Shown here one piece after another: positions 16,410-25,530 of a stretch of 64,000 nucleotides of DNA. This DNA is from Streptomyces sp. CB01249 (GTDB lineage Bacteria > Actinomycetota > Actinomycetes > Streptomycetales > Streptomycetaceae). Under the pieces are notes generated by a model, which made no database searches, had not been told where the DNA came from, and saw only the letters and a list, made by a program, of their open reading frames with translations. The position numbers and the translations under genes were made by a program. Every line of letters begins with the position of its first letter. The first letter of the stretch is position 1. The stretch covers positions 213,969 to 277,968 of the forward strand of contig NZ_LISW01000005.1 of assembly GCF_001905735.1 (NCBI RefSeq), in the 5' to 3' direction.

Positions 16410-17762
16410 TCACAGCGGTACGCGCAGCGCCCCCTCCACGCGTTCGGCGGCCCGTTCCGCGTCGGCGCTCCCGCTGGCGGCCAGGTCCGCCCGGACCGCC
16501 CGCAGCCGGTCGCGCAGGCGCTGCGACTCCATGCCCCGGGCCCGGTCCGCCATCTCGACCGCCGTGGCCGCGGCCCGGTCCGCCTCGCCCCGGCGGAGCT
16601 CGACCGTGGTGAGCATGGCGAGGCGGTGGACCCGGCCCCGGTCGTGGGCGGGGGTCCGGACCGCGGCCACCGCGTGCTCCCGGGCCGCCGGCAGGTCCCC
16701 GAGGCTCAGCAGCGCCTCCGCCACCTGCACATCGACCAGACCCGGCTGCACATAGCCCGTCTCGTCCGGTTCCCGGCCCGGCCGGATGCGGGCGGCCTCG
16801 GACTCGGCGCGGCCGATGCACGCCAGCGCGCTCGCCCGGTCGCCGAGCCTCGCGTACGCCTTGGCCTGCATCGCGTGCAGGTCGGCGGCGAGCGCGGGCG
16901 TGATCTCGCGCCCGGCCGCGCGCAGAGCCGCCTCGGCGAAGGCGACGGACTGGCGGAACTCGGCGAGGAACAGCGACTGGTTGACCAGCAACGCGATCAC
17001 ATAGCCGCCGAGCGCCCGGTCCCCGCTCGCCTTGGCCAGCCGCAGCGCCTGGTGGAAGTAGCGCTGGGCGAGGCCGTGCGCGTCGGAGTCGTAGGCGCAG
17101 ATGCCCGCGACGGCCACCAACGCGCCTGTCGCGCGGTGCAGCTGACGGCCCGTCGCATCGCTGTAGCCGCCGCGCAGCAGCGGGGCGGCCCCGGCGTTGA
17201 GGAAGCCGACGACGCGCGCCCGCGTCGCGATCCCGCCCGCCTTCCGGTACATCAGTTCGTAGTGGTCACGGGCGGCCCGCAGCGTTGCCAGGTCGGGCGC
17301 GCCGACCCTGGACGGCCCGGCCCGCGACACATCGGTGTCCTCCGGCGGGTTCTCCCACTCCCAGACGGGCATCACGGCACCGGTCCCGGTCACGGCCGGG
17401 GCGGCGACGACGTGCGGGCGCTGCTGGGCGTCGCAGCGCCACACCGCGGTGGCCCGTTCCACGAAGCCGGTGAGCGAGGAGCCCTGGACGGGCGGGTGGC
17501 CAGCGTCGGGGGCCGCCATGCCGATGTCGTCCAGTGAAACGGCCCGGCGCAGGCGGTTTCCCAGCACCTCGCAGATCAGATCGGGCACCTGGCCGCGCGG
17601 GCGCTGGCCCTTCAGCCAGCGGGCGACGGCGGTGTGTTCGTAGCGCAGTCCGAGACCGCGCGCACGGCCGGCCCGGTTCACATGGGCGGCCAGTCCGGCC
17701 CGGGAGACGCCCGCCTCCTCGATCAGGGCCTCCAGCGCGGTATTGGGCTCCTTGGGCCCCAT
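16410..17762 (-). CDS. NsdA-like HTH/TPR transcriptional regulator
   Basis: A 450-residue protein with a short N-terminal HTH-like region (residues 5-60: LEALIEEAGVSRAGLAAHVN, YEHTAVARWLKGQRP, VPDLICEVLGNRL) and a long alpha-helical TPR-type domain from about 150 onward. Repeats such as AQRYFHQALRLAKASGDRAL and DLHAMQAKAYARLGDRASAL are visible. This architecture matches the NsdA group of Streptomyces regulators, which repress sporulation and antibiotic production. I cannot tell whether it is NsdA itself or a paralogue. The ATG at 17762 has a strong GGAGGGGGAC ribosome-binding site; a longer frame to 17813 is unlikely. The 255 bases up to the pheT terminator hold no recognisable gene. Confidence 0.7.
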   Translation of the reverse strand: MGPKEPNTALEALIEEAGVSRAGLAAHVNRAGRARGLGLRYEHTAVARWLKGQRPRGQVPDLICEVLGNRLRRAVSLDDIGMAAPDAGHPPVQGSSLTGFVERATAVWRCDAQQRPHVVAAPAVTGTGAVMPVWEWENPPEDTDVSRAGPSRVGAPDLATLRAARDHYELMYRKAGGIATRARVVGFLNAGAAPLLRGGYSDATGRQLHRATGALVAVAGICAYDSDAHGLAQRYFHQALRLAKASGDRALGGYVIALLVNQSLFLAEFRQSVAFAEAALRAAGREITPALAADLHAMQAKAYARLGDRASALACIGRAESEAARIRPGREPDETGYVQPGLVDVQVAEALLSLGDLPAAREHAVAAVRTPAHDRGRVHRLAMLTTVELRRGEADRAAATAVEMADRARGMESQRLRDRLRAVRADLAASGSADAERAAERVEGALRVPL

Positions 17763-18017
17763 GTCCCCCTCCGGTGGTTCGGCACGCCTGGACGTGTCGC
17801 CCCAGTGGAGCACGATTCACACGGGGTGTGAACGGAATGCCCGAACCGTCCCGCCGCGCACGCTGCCGCGGCGGCCCCGGGCTCGCTTGAATGATTCCCC
17901 TCGCAGGGCGCGAACGGGCCGTCTGCTCCCCCTCGTACAGCAGGGCGGCCCGCATCCGCGCAGTCCACCCCGCCGGCCTGCCCGACACTCCACGGCGGGG
18001 ACGGACGGCGAGCACAC

Positions 18018-18054
18018 AGGAGGGGCGCATCCGGTGGCCGGATGCGCCCCTCCT
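18018..18054 (-). terminator. Terminator of pheST
   Basis: A 17-bp perfect stem with a 3-base loop pairs AGGAGGGGCGCATCCGG (18018-18034) with CCGGATGCGCCCCTCCT (18038-18054). It lies just downstream of the pheT stop and can act on either strand. Confidence 0.9.
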
Positions 18055-18072
18055 TCGTACAGCGGGGTGGTC

Positions 18073-20583
18073 CTACGCTCCGCGCAGCACCGCGCCCGTA
18101 CGCTCGGCGGCCAGGGCCACCGCCGCGTCACGGGCGGCGCTCGCCTCGTCGACCGTCAGGGTGCGGTCGGCGGCGCGGAAGCGCAGCGCGTACGCCAGGG
18201 ACTTGTTGCCCTCGCCGATCTGCTCGCCCGTGAAGACGTCGAACAGCCGCAGCGACTCCAGGAGTTCGCCCGCGCCCTCGTGGAGCGCACGCTCCACGTC
18301 GGCGGCCGGCACGTCCTGGCCGACGACCAGCGCGACGTCCTGGGTCGCCACCGGGAAGGCGGAGATCCGCGGAGCCCGCAGGACGCCGTCGACGGCCTGC
18401 TCCAGGACGTCGAGGTCGACCTCCATGGCACAGGTGCGCTCGGGCAGGTGGAGCTCCTTGACGACGCGCGGGTGCAGCTCGCCCGCGTGTCCGAACAGGG
18501 TCTCCTCGCCGGCCACGGTCACGTACAGCGCGGCGCAACGGCCCGGGTGCCAGGGGGCGTGCCGGTCGGCGCGGACGATGACCTCGACCCCGGCCTCGCG
18601 GGCGATGGTACGCGCGGCCTCGACGGAGTCCGCCCAGTCGGCCGGGCGGCCCTTGCCCCACCAGCCGGCCTGCTCGCGGGCGCCCGCGAGGACGACGGCG
18701 GCGCGGCGCGGCTGACGCGGGAGCGCGACGTTCAGCGCGGCGATGTCCGCGTCGGAGGGGCGACGGTCGACGGGCAGCCGGACGGGCTTGGTCTCCTCGC
18801 CGGTGGGCAGGAAGACGAGGCCGGTCTCGAAGAGCGCGAGGTCGTGGCTGCCGCGGCCGTCGTTGCGCCGCAGTGCGCCGAGGAGGCCCGGCAGCAGCGT
18901 GGTGCGCAGCGAGGGCTCCTCGTCGGAGAGCGGGTTGACGAGCTGGACGGTGCGGCGGCGGGCGTCGTCCGCCTCCAGGCCGAGCTGGTCGAGGACCGCC
19001 TCGCCGATGAACGGGTAGTTCAGCGCCTCGACGTAGCCCGCGCCCGCGAGGGCCCGGCCGACGCGGCGGTGCAGCCGCTGGCGGTCGGTGAGGCCGCGGC
19101 CGGAGGGCGGCGTCGGGAGCGTGGAGGGCAGGTTCTCGTAGCCCTCCAGGCGGATGACCTCTTCGGCCAGGTCGTTCGGCTCGGTGAGGTCGGGGCGCCA
19201 GGACGGCGTGGTGACCAGGAGCTCGTCCTGCCCGTAGACGTCGCAGCCGACCTCCTGGAGGCGGCGGACGACGGTCTCGCGGCCGTAGGCGACACCGGCG
19301 ACCTTGTCGGGGTGGTCGGCCGGCATCGTGATGGTGCGGGGCGCGGACGGGGCGGTGACCTCGGTGACGCCCGCCTCGGCGGTGCCGCCGGCCAGGAGGA
19401 CCAGCAGGTCGACGGTGCGCTGCGCGGCAGCGGCGGCGGCCTGCGGGTCGACGCCGCGCTCGAAGCGCTTGGACGCCTCGGAGGGCAGCTTGTGGCGGCG
19501 CGCGGTGCGGGCGATCGAGATCGCGTCGAAGTGCGCGGCCTCGATGACGACCTCGGCGGTGTGCGCGCCCTCGGCGGCGTCGGCGATCTCCGTGTCGGCG
19601 CCGCCCATGACGCCCGCGAGGCCGATGGGGCCGCGGTTGTCGGTGATGACGAGGTCGCCGGAGTCCAGGACGCGGACGGCGCCGTCGAGCGTGGTGAGCT
19701 TCTCGCCCTGCTCGGCACGGCGGACCCCGATCGGGCCGTCGATGCGGGACCGGTCGTAGGCGTGCAGCGGCTGGCCGAGTTCGAGCATCACGTAGTTGGT
19801 GACGTCGACGGCGAGCGAGATCGGCCGCATGCCCGCCTTCTGCAGCCGGCGCTGCATCCAGATCGGGGTGCGGGCCTCGGGCTGGAGTCCGGTGACGGTG
19901 CGCGCGGTGAAGCGGGAGCAGCCGATCGGGTCGGACACCTTGACCGGGTAGCCGTACGCGTTGGGCGCGGGCACGTCCAGGAGCGCCGGGTCGCGCAGCG
20001 GCAGGCCGTAGGCGATGGCGGTCTCGCGGGCGACGCCGCGCATGGACAGGCAGTAGCCGCGGTCGGGCGTGACGGCGATGTCCAGGACCTCGTCGCGGAG
20101 CTCCAGGAGCTCGATCGCGTCGGTGCCCACCTCGTACTCCGGCGGGAGCACGATGATGCCGTGGGTGCCGTCGTCGCCCATGCCGAGCTCGTCGGTGGAG
20201 CAGATCATGCCGTGCGAGGTCTTGCCGTACGTCTTGCGGGCGGCGATCGCGAAGTCGCCGGGCAGCACGGCGCCGGGCAGGACCACGACGACCTTGTCGC
20301 CGACGGCGAAGTTACGGGCGCCGCAGACGATCTCCTGCGGCGCGCCGGTGCCGTTGGCGGTGCCGACGTCGACCGTGCAGAAGCGGATCGGCTTCTTGAA
20401 GCCCTCCAGCTCCTCGATGGTCAACACCTGTCCGACGACCAGCGGGCCGGTGAGGCCGGCGCCGGTCTGCTCGACCGTCTCGACCTCCAGGCCGACGGCG
20501 ACCAGCTTGGCCTGCACGTCACGGCCGGTCTCGGTGGCCGGCAGGTCGACGTATTCCCGCAGCCAGGAAAGCGGGACGCGCAT
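18073..20583 (-). CDS. pheT: Phenylalanine--tRNA ligase beta subunit
   Basis: An 836-residue beta subunit of the alpha2-beta2 phenylalanyl-tRNA synthetase. Domains in order: N-terminal tRNA-binding OB fold (residues about 40-150, VVGQVLTIEELEG), the B3/B4 editing region in the middle (QPLHAYDRSRIDGPIGVRRA; LAGVMGG), B5 (about 405-480), a catalytic-like domain, and a C-terminal ferredoxin-like anticodon-binding domain (FPVATQDVALVVGQDVPA). Its ATG shares one base with the pheS stop codon (TGATG), indicating translational coupling and equal stoichiometry. Confidence 0.98.
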   Translation of the reverse strand: MRVPLSWLREYVDLPATETGRDVQAKLVAVGLEVETVEQTGAGLTGPLVVGQVLTIEELEGFKKPIRFCTVDVGTANGTGAPQEIVCGARNFAVGDKVVVVLPGAVLPGDFAIAARKTYGKTSHGMICSTDELGMGDDGTHGIIVLPPEYEVGTDAIELLELRDEVLDIAVTPDRGYCLSMRGVARETAIAYGLPLRDPALLDVPAPNAYGYPVKVSDPIGCSRFTARTVTGLQPEARTPIWMQRRLQKAGMRPISLAVDVTNYVMLELGQPLHAYDRSRIDGPIGVRRAEQGEKLTTLDGAVRVLDSGDLVITDNRGPIGLAGVMGGADTEIADAAEGAHTAEVVIEAAHFDAISIARTARRHKLPSEASKRFERGVDPQAAAAAAQRTVDLLVLLAGGTAEAGVTEVTAPSAPRTITMPADHPDKVAGVAYGRETVVRRLQEVGCDVYGQDELLVTTPSWRPDLTEPNDLAEEVIRLEGYENLPSTLPTPPSGRGLTDRQRLHRRVGRALAGAGYVEALNYPFIGEAVLDQLGLEADDARRRTVQLVNPLSDEEPSLRTTLLPGLLGALRRNDGRGSHDLALFETGLVFLPTGEETKPVRLPVDRRPSDADIAALNVALPRQPRRAAVVLAGAREQAGWWGKGRPADWADSVEAARTIAREAGVEVIVRADRHAPWHPGRCAALYVTVAGEETLFGHAGELHPRVVKELHLPERTCAMEVDLDVLEQAVDGVLRAPRISAFPVATQDVALVVGQDVPAADVERALHEGAGELLESLRLFDVFTGEQIGEGNKSLAYALRFRAADRTLTVDEASAARDAAVALAAERTGAVLRGA

Positions 20584-21710
20584 CAGATCTCCATCCCGAA
20601 GGGCCGGGTGAACCGGACGTCACCTTCGACCATGTCTCGCATGTCTTCGACGTTGTGGCGGAACATCAGCATCCGTTCGATGCCGAACCCGAAGGCGAAT
20701 CCGCTGTACTTCTGGGGGTCGACGCCGCAGGCGGTGAGCACCTTGGGGTTGACCATGCCGCAGCCGCCGAGCTCGATCCAGCCCTCGCTGCCGCAGGTGC
20801 GGCAGGGGCGGTCCGGGTTGCCGACGGAGGCGCCGCGGCAGACGTAGCAGACCATGTCCATCTCGGCGGACGGCTCGGTGAACGGGAAGAAGTTCGGCCG
20901 CAGCCGGGTCTTCATGTCCGGGCCGAAGAGCGCCTGGACCATGTGGTCGAGAGTGCCCTTCAGGTCGGCCATGGTCAGGCCCTCGTCCACGGCGAGCAGC
21001 TCGATCTGGTGGAAGACCGGGGTGTGCGTGGCGTCGAGCTCGTCGGTGCGGTAGACGCGGCCGGGGCAGACGACGTAGACGGGGGGCTCGCGGTCGAGCA
21101 GGGTGCGGGCCTGGACCGGGGAGGTGTGCGTACGCAGCACGACGCCGGACTCGTCGTTCTTCGCGCCGTCGGCGCCCTGGACGAAGAAGGTGTCCTGCAT
21201 CTGCCGGGCCGGGTGGTCGGGCACGAAGTTGAGGGCGTCGAAGTTGAACCACTCGGCCTCGGCCTCGGGGCCCTCGGCGATCTCGTAGCCCATGGCCACG
21301 AAGACGTCGGCGACGCGCTCCATGAAGGTCGTCAGCGGGTGGCGGGCGCCGGCCGGGGTGCGGTCGTAGGGCAGGGTGACGTCCACCGCCTCCTCGACCA
21401 GCACGCGGGCGTCACGCTCGGCCTCCAGCTCCGTCTGGCGGGCCGCGAGGGCGCGGCCCACGGCGGCACGGGCCTGGCCGACGCGCTTGCCGGCCTCGGC
21501 CTTGGCCTGCGGGGGCAGTGCGCCGATCTCGCGGTTGGCGAGCGACAGGGGCGAGGTGCCACCGGTGTGCGCCGTCTTCGCGTGGGCGAGCGCGTCGAGG
21601 TCACCCGCGGCGGCGAAGGCGGCGAGCGCCTCGTCCCGGATACGCTCGATCTCTTCCGGTTTCAGTGCCTCGACCTCGACTGGGTCGTACGACTTGTTCG
21701 GTGCCGACAT
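20583..21710 (-). CDS. pheS: Phenylalanine--tRNA ligase alpha subunit
   Basis: A 375-residue catalytic subunit that charges tRNA-Phe. An N-terminal coiled coil (residues about 10-110: IGALPPQAKAEAGKRVGQAR) precedes the class II core. Motif 1/2 regions are recognisable (RHPLTTFMERVADVFVAMGY; THTSPVQARTLL; VFHQIELLAVDEG) and motif 3 is GFAFGFGIERMLMFRH. A Zn-type Cys cluster, CYVCRGASVG...CRTCGSEGW, lies near 285-310, as in some bacterial homologues. The 155-base leader shows no T-box consensus; it has a small hairpin (GGGGG/CCCCC around 21750-21770) of unknown role. Confidence 0.98.
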   Translation of the reverse strand: MSAPNKSYDPVEVEALKPEEIERIRDEALAAFAAAGDLDALAHAKTAHTGGTSPLSLANREIGALPPQAKAEAGKRVGQARAAVGRALAARQTELEAERDARVLVEEAVDVTLPYDRTPAGARHPLTTFMERVADVFVAMGYEIAEGPEAEAEWFNFDALNFVPDHPARQMQDTFFVQGADGAKNDESGVVLRTHTSPVQARTLLDREPPVYVVCPGRVYRTDELDATHTPVFHQIELLAVDEGLTMADLKGTLDHMVQALFGPDMKTRLRPNFFPFTEPSAEMDMVCYVCRGASVGNPDRPCRTCGSEGWIELGGCGMVNPKVLTACGVDPQKYSGFAFGFGIERMLMFRHNVEDMRDMVEGDVRFTRPFGMEI

Positions 21711-21865
21711 CTCTTCCCGTACTTCCGATTGGCTGAGTGCTGCGCTTGCCGGGGGATACTCCCGGACCCCCGTGACCTCGCTCGAAGACCGGAGGACGCA
21801 AAGGTGCCAAGGGTCGAGTCTAAGGGTCGCGGGGCGGGTGGGGCGCCCGTGGGCCGCTCGGGGCC

Positions 21866-22990
21866 TTACGCGAGGTAGGCCGGCGTGCTCACGGGCAGCA
21901 TAAATCGGAACTCCGCGCCGCCTCCGGGGCCGCGGCCGACCGTGATCGTGCCGCCGTGGGCCTCGACGATGCCCTTGACGATGTAGAGGCCCAGGCCCGT
22001 GCCGCCGCGCTTGCTGCCCCGCCAGAAGCGGGTGAAGACGCGGCTCATGGACTCCTCGGGGATGCCGGGACCTTCGTCGCTCACGGTGACGGCCGCTCCC
22101 CTCTCGTCGCTCTTCGCCGGTGCGGGTGCCACGTCGATGGTGACAGTTCCCTCACCGTGCCGCACCGCGTTTTCCAGCAGGTTGCCGAGCACCTGGTCGA
22201 CCTTGTCCGGGTCGGCCCACACCGCGGGCAGCGGCTGCAGGGTGCGGACGAGGAAGCGGCCGGGGTCCTGGCCGGCCGCGGTGTGCGCCTGGACGTGGCG
22301 CTCGACGGCGGCGGACAGGTCGACGGGCTGGCGGCGGAGCTCCAGGCGGCCGGAGTCGATCCGGGAGATGTCCAGGAGCTCGGTGATGAGGCGGGTGACC
22401 CGGTTGGCGTCCGCGTACACCGTGTCCAGCATCAGGCGCTTCTGGTCGTCGGTGAACCGCTCCCACTTGGCCAGGAGCGTCGCCGTGAAGCCCTTGACCG
22501 AGGTGAGCGGCGAGCGCAGTTCGTGGGCTACGGTCGCGATGAGCTCGGCGTTGCTGCGCTCGGTGCGGCGGCGGGCCTCGGTGCCGCGCAGGCTGACGAC
22601 CAGGCGGCGGACCGGTCCGGCGGGGGTCTCGCGCACGTAGCGGGCGGAGACCAGGACCTCGCGCCCGCCGGGCAGCAGGAGGTTGCGCTCGGGCTGGCCG
22701 GTCCGGGTGGCGAGGCCGCCGTAGGGGTCGGTCAGCTCCCACCAGCGGCGGCCCTTGAGGTCCTCCAGCGGCAGCACCTGCTCGACCGGGCGGCCGAGGG
22801 CGGCGCTCTCCGGCACGGCGGTGATGCGGACGGCCGCGGCGTTGAAGCAGATGATCCGGCCGGCCGCGTCCGCGACGACGAGCCCGTCGGGCAGGTCGTC
22901 CGGGTCCAGCCCGAGGCCGCCCGCCGCGTCCGCGACGCCCGCCCGTGCCGCGCGCGGTCCGCTCATGCCGACAGCCATTCCGTACCCCAC
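21866..22990 (-). CDS. Soluble PAS-domain sensor histidine kinase
   Basis: A 374-residue cytoplasmic sensor kinase with no TM segments. A PAS domain (residues about 35-140: DGLVVADAAGRIICFN) precedes HisKA with the phosphorylated His in TVAHELRSPLTSVKGF, then a HATPase domain with N box LLENAVRHGEG, G1 DEGPGIPEE and G2 GTGLGLYIVKGI. No response regulator is adjacent, so it is an orphan here. The position between pheS and the TrmH gene is conserved in Streptomyces as I remember it. Start choices are GTG 22990 and ATGs at 22978 and 22966; the ribosome-binding site does not decide between them. Confidence 0.88.
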   Translation of the reverse strand: MGYGMAVGMSGPRAARAGVADAAGGLGLDPDDLPDGLVVADAAGRIICFNAAAVRITAVPESAALGRPVEQVLPLEDLKGRRWWELTDPYGGLATRTGQPERNLLLPGGREVLVSARYVRETPAGPVRRLVVSLRGTEARRRTERSNAELIATVAHELRSPLTSVKGFTATLLAKWERFTDDQKRLMLDTVYADANRVTRLITELLDISRIDSGRLELRRQPVDLSAAVERHVQAHTAAGQDPGRFLVRTLQPLPAVWADPDKVDQVLGNLLENAVRHGEGTVTIDVAPAPAKSDERGAAVTVSDEGPGIPEESMSRVFTRFWRGSKRGGTGLGLYIVKGIVEAHGGTITVGRGPGGGAEFRFMLPVSTPAYLA

Positions 22991-23095
22991 TCTCGACCGG
23001 TGCAGTGGGCCCCCGAGTGCGTCACCCTACTAGTCGTCGGTGACGGAGCGACACCCTGTGGCGGCTCTCCGTCGAAGTGGGGGCGCCCGCCGGGG

Positions 23096-23938
23096 TCAGC
23101 CGGTGGTGCGGCGGGGGCGCTGGGCGCGCGCGGAGGCGTACAGGCAGACGGCGGCCGCGGTGGCGAGGTTCAGGCTCTCCGCCTTGCCGTGGATCGGCAC
23201 CCGCACCACGGCGTCGGCCAGGGCCCGGGTCTCCTCCGGCAGGCCCCACGCCTCGTTGCCGAAGACCCAGGCGGTGGGCCCGCCCATGGTGCCGGCGTCC
23301 AGCTCGTCGTCCAGGTCGTCCGCGCCCGCTCCGTCGGCGGCCAGGATGCGGACGCCCGCCTCGCGCAGCCCGCGTACGGCCTGTTCGACGGGGACGCCCA
23401 CGGCGACCGGCAGGTGGAAGAGCGAGCCGACCGAGGCGCGCACCGACTTGGGGTTGTAGAGGTCGACCGAGGCGTCGGTCAGGACGACCGCGTCGGCGCC
23501 CGCCGCGTCGGCACAGCGCAGCACCGTGCCGGCGTTGCCGGGGTCGCGGACATGGGCCAGGACGGCGACCAGCCGGGGCCGGGCCGCGAGGATCGCGTCG
23601 AAGGGCGAGTCGAGGAAGCGGCAGACCCCGATGAGGCCCTGCGGGGTGACGGTCTGGGAGACGTCGGCCAGGACGTCGGCGCCGGCGAGGTGGACGCGGG
23701 CGCCGGCCGCGTGGGCGGCGTCGATGATGGCGGCGTAGCGGTCGGCGGCCTCGACGGTGGCGAAGAGCTCGACCAGGGTCGGTTCGCCGTCGTCGCCCCG
23801 GTGCTCGGCGGCCTCGCGCACGGCCTGCGGCCCCTCGGCGATGAACCTGCGCTCCTTGCCGCGGAAGTTGCGCCGGGCCAGCCGCCGGGCGGCGGCGACC
23901 CGCGGCGAACGCGGGGAGATCAGTTCGGGGATGCCCAT
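23096..23938 (-). CDS. TrmH/SpoU family RNA 2'-O-methyltransferase
   Basis: A 280-residue SPOUT-class methyltransferase. The N-terminal substrate-binding domain (ARRLARRNFRGKERRFIAEG) is followed by the knotted catalytic domain with motif 1 RDPGNAGTVLRCADAAG, motif 2 WVFGNEAWGLPEE and motif 3 IPIHGKAESLNLATAAAV-like. It would methylate a ribose 2'-OH in rRNA or tRNA using S-adenosylmethionine; which nucleotide is not predictable from sequence alone. It follows the rplT operon on the same strand after a terminator, a typical Streptomyces arrangement. A longer TTG-initiated frame to 24031 crosses that terminator and is rejected. Confidence 0.92.
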   Translation of the reverse strand: MGIPELISPRSPRVAAARRLARRNFRGKERRFIAEGPQAVREAAEHRGDDGEPTLVELFATVEAADRYAAIIDAAHAAGARVHLAGADVLADVSQTVTPQGLIGVCRFLDSPFDAILAARPRLVAVLAHVRDPGNAGTVLRCADAAGADAVVLTDASVDLYNPKSVRASVGSLFHLPVAVGVPVEQAVRGLREAGVRILAADGAGADDLDDELDAGTMGGPTAWVFGNEAWGLPEETRALADAVVRVPIHGKAESLNLATAAAVCLYASARAQRPRRTTG

Positions 23939-23991
23939 GGTCGGCGGCGAGCCTCTCTGCGGTACGAAAAAGGTCCTGGGGGTACAACGCA

Positions 23992-24026
23992 CCGGACCCG
24001 CAGACGGCGAGCGCCTGCGGGTCCGG
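23992..24026 (-). terminator. Terminator of infC-rpmI-rplT
   Basis: A 12-bp perfect stem pairs CCGGACCCGCAG (23992-24003) with CTGCGGGTCCGG (24015-24026). It lies 26 bases past the rplT stop on the minus strand. Confidence 0.85.
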
Positions 24027-24052
24027 CTCAAAACCGAGAAGTGCGCCCTGGG

Positions 24053-24436
24053 TCAGGCGGCCTTCGGGGCGTTGACGTCGCTCGGGAGGGCCTTCTGGGC
24101 GACCTCGACGAGGGCGGCGAACGCGTTGGCGTCGTTGACCGCGAGCTCGGCCAGGATCTTGCGGTCCACCTCGATGTTGGCGGCCTTCAGACCCTGGATG
24201 AGGCGGTTGTACGTCATGCCGTTCTGGCGGGCAGCCGCGTTGATGCGCTGGATCCAGAGCTGACGGAAGTCGCCCTTGCGCTTCTTGCGGTCGTTGTAGT
24301 TGTAGACCAGGGAGTGGGTGACCTGCTCCTTGGCCTTGCGGTACAGGCGCGAACGCTGACCGCGGTAACCGCTGGCCTGCTCGAGGATCGCCCGGCGCTT
24401 CTTGTGGGCGTTGACTGCCCGCTTGACGCGTGCCAC
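24053..24436 (-). CDS. rplT: 50S ribosomal protein L20
   Basis: A 127-residue L20, an early 23S rRNA-binding assembly protein. The basic N-terminal extension (ARVKRAVNAHKKRRAILEQA) and core motif (LWIQRINAAARQNGMTYNRL) are typical. It is the third gene of infC-rpmI-rplT, 107 bases after rpmI. That spacer contains a hairpin. Confidence 0.99.
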   Translation of the reverse strand: MARVKRAVNAHKKRRAILEQASGYRGQRSRLYRKAKEQVTHSLVYNYNDRKKRKGDFRQLWIQRINAAARQNGMTYNRLIQGLKAANIEVDRKILAELAVNDANAFAALVEVAQKALPSDVNAPKAA

Positions 24437-24514
24437 TTGTTAACTCCTTGTAGCGGGGCCGTGGTCGTACTCACACGGCCCGGAAACGAATTGGTCCCGG
24501 TCGGATCGAGGGCG

Positions 24515-24537
24515 CGTCCCCGGACTCACCGGGGACG
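24515..24537 (-). other. Intergenic hairpin rpmI-rplT
   Basis: A 9-bp perfect stem with ACTCA loop (CGTCCCCGG at 24515-24523, CCGGGGACG at 24529-24537) lies just after the rpmI stop. It may be a partial terminator or an mRNA-stability element setting L35/L20 ratios. Confidence 0.6.
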
Positions 24538-24543
24538 ACGGCC

Positions 24544-24738
24544 TCACTTGCCGAGAAGCTTCTTGACCTTCTTGGCGTCGGCCGGAGCCGCGACGACCGT
24601 GCCGGTCAGCGAACGCGTCTTCTTGGACGACTTGTGCTCGAGCAGGTGGCGCTTGCCGGCCCGCTCGCGCAGCACCTTGCCGGAGCCGGTGATCTTGAAA
24701 CGCTTGCTGGCACCGCTGTGCGTCTTGTTCTTCGGCAT
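24544..24738 (-). CDS. rpmI: 50S ribosomal protein L35
   Basis: A 64-residue highly basic ribosomal protein L35 (KNKTHSGASKRFKITGSGKV). It is complete and is the second gene of the infC operon, 120 bases after infC. Confidence 0.99.
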   Translation of the reverse strand: MPKNKTHSGASKRFKITGSGKVLRERAGKRHLLEHKSSKKTRSLTGTVVAAPADAKKVKKLLGK

Positions 24739-24830
24739 CGCGCCGTTCTCTCCTCGTCAGTGGCGCCCCTCTCGGTGCGAGCACCGGACTGCAGGGGCGT
24801 CAGATCTTGATGGGGGTTCCGGGGGGACCC

Positions 24831-24853
24831 GGGGGTGCCTGGATGGCACCCCC
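24831..24853 (-). other. Intergenic hairpin infC-rpmI
   Basis: A 9-bp perfect stem, GGGGGTGCC (24831-24839) with GGCACCCCC (24845-24853), lies immediately after the infC stop. It could attenuate or process the operon transcript. Confidence 0.6.
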
Positions 24854-24858
24854 TGCGG

Positions 24859-25527
24859 TCACGCCTCGGAAGGTGTCTCGGCCTCGGCCTCGGGCGCCGC
24901 CTCGGCCGGAGCCTCGGGGGCCGTCTCCGCGGGCGCGGCGTCGGGGGTGTTGTTCCCCTGGCGCTCCGCCTTGCGGGCGGCCTGGGCCTCGCGGGCCTCG
25001 GCCATGGCTTCGGTCTTCTTCTTGTGCGGGCCCAGAACCATGATCATGTTCCGGCCGTCCTGCTTCGGGTTGGACTCGATGAAGCCGAGTTCCTCCACGT
25101 CCGAAGCAAGCCGCTGGAGCAGTCGGAAGCCCAGCTCGGGGCGGGACTGCTCACGACCGCGGAACATGATCGTGATCTTGACCTTGTCGCCCTGCTTGAG
25201 GAACCGGACGACGTGACCCTTCTTGGTGTCATAGTCGTGCGGGTCGATCTTCGGCCGGAGCTTCATCTCCTTGATGACCGTGTGCGCCTGGTTCTTGCGC
25301 GCCTCACGGGCCTTCATGGCCGACTCGTACTTGAACTTCCCGTAGTCCATGAGCTTGCACACGGGCGGACGGGCGGTTGCCGCCACCTCGACCAGGTCGA
25401 GGTCGTACTCCTGTGCGAGTTCCAGGGCCTTGGCAAGCGGCACAATCCCGACCTGCTCGCCGCTGGGACCGACAAGTCGCACCTCGGGCACGCGAATCCG
25501 GTCGTTGATGCGGGGCTCGGCGCTGAT
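24859..25527 (-). CDS. infC: Translation initiation factor IF-3, AUC start
   Basis: A 222-residue IF-3, which binds the 30S subunit and checks start codon and initiator tRNA. The N domain (SAEPRINDRIRVPEVRLVG, IVPLAKALELAQEYDLDLVEVA) and C domain (KPKIDPHDYDTK-like, GDKVKITIMFRGRE, RNMIMVLGPHKK) are complete. An Ala/Glu-rich actinobacterial tail follows. The perfect site GAGGAGGA at 25531-25538 leads to no ATG or GTG; the codon at the right place is ATC, followed by AGC GCC GAG. IF-3 genes commonly use AUU/AUC so that IF-3 limits its own synthesis. An upstream GTG at 25572 would add 15 unconserved residues and has no good ribosome-binding site. Confidence 0.97.
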   Translation of the reverse strand: MSAEPRINDRIRVPEVRLVGPSGEQVGIVPLAKALELAQEYDLDLVEVAATARPPVCKLMDYGKFKYESAMKAREARKNQAHTVIKEMKLRPKIDPHDYDTKKGHVVRFLKQGDKVKITIMFRGREQSRPELGFRLLQRLASDVEELGFIESNPKQDGRNMIMVLGPHKKKTEAMAEAREAQAARKAERQGNNTPDAAPAETAPEAPAEAAPEAEAETPSEA

Positions 25528-25530
25528 GGA

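Noticed and set aside
17763..18017. Small genes in the 255-base spacer before the pheT terminator
   Set aside because: Short open frames exist but lack ribosome-binding sites and family resemblance. I see nothing there besides the possible regulator promoter.
21711..21865. T-box or Phe-rich leader peptide before pheS
   Set aside because: I find no T-box consensus and no short frame with clustered Phe codons; only a weak hairpin is present.
17743..21878. Long plus-strand reading frames across pheST (over 400 and 1000 codons)
   Set aside because: They are GC-driven antisense frames with repetitive Arg/Gly/Val-rich sequence and no conserved motifs; pheS and pheT are certain on minus.
23938..24031. 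TTG-initiated N-terminal extension of the TrmH protein
   Set aside because: It would cross the rplT operon terminator and is Arg/Pro-rich without homology.
21956..25216. 1086-codon plus-strand open frame
   Set aside because: It is an antisense shadow of the sensor kinase, TrmH, rplT, rpmI and infC genes, which have clear motifs.
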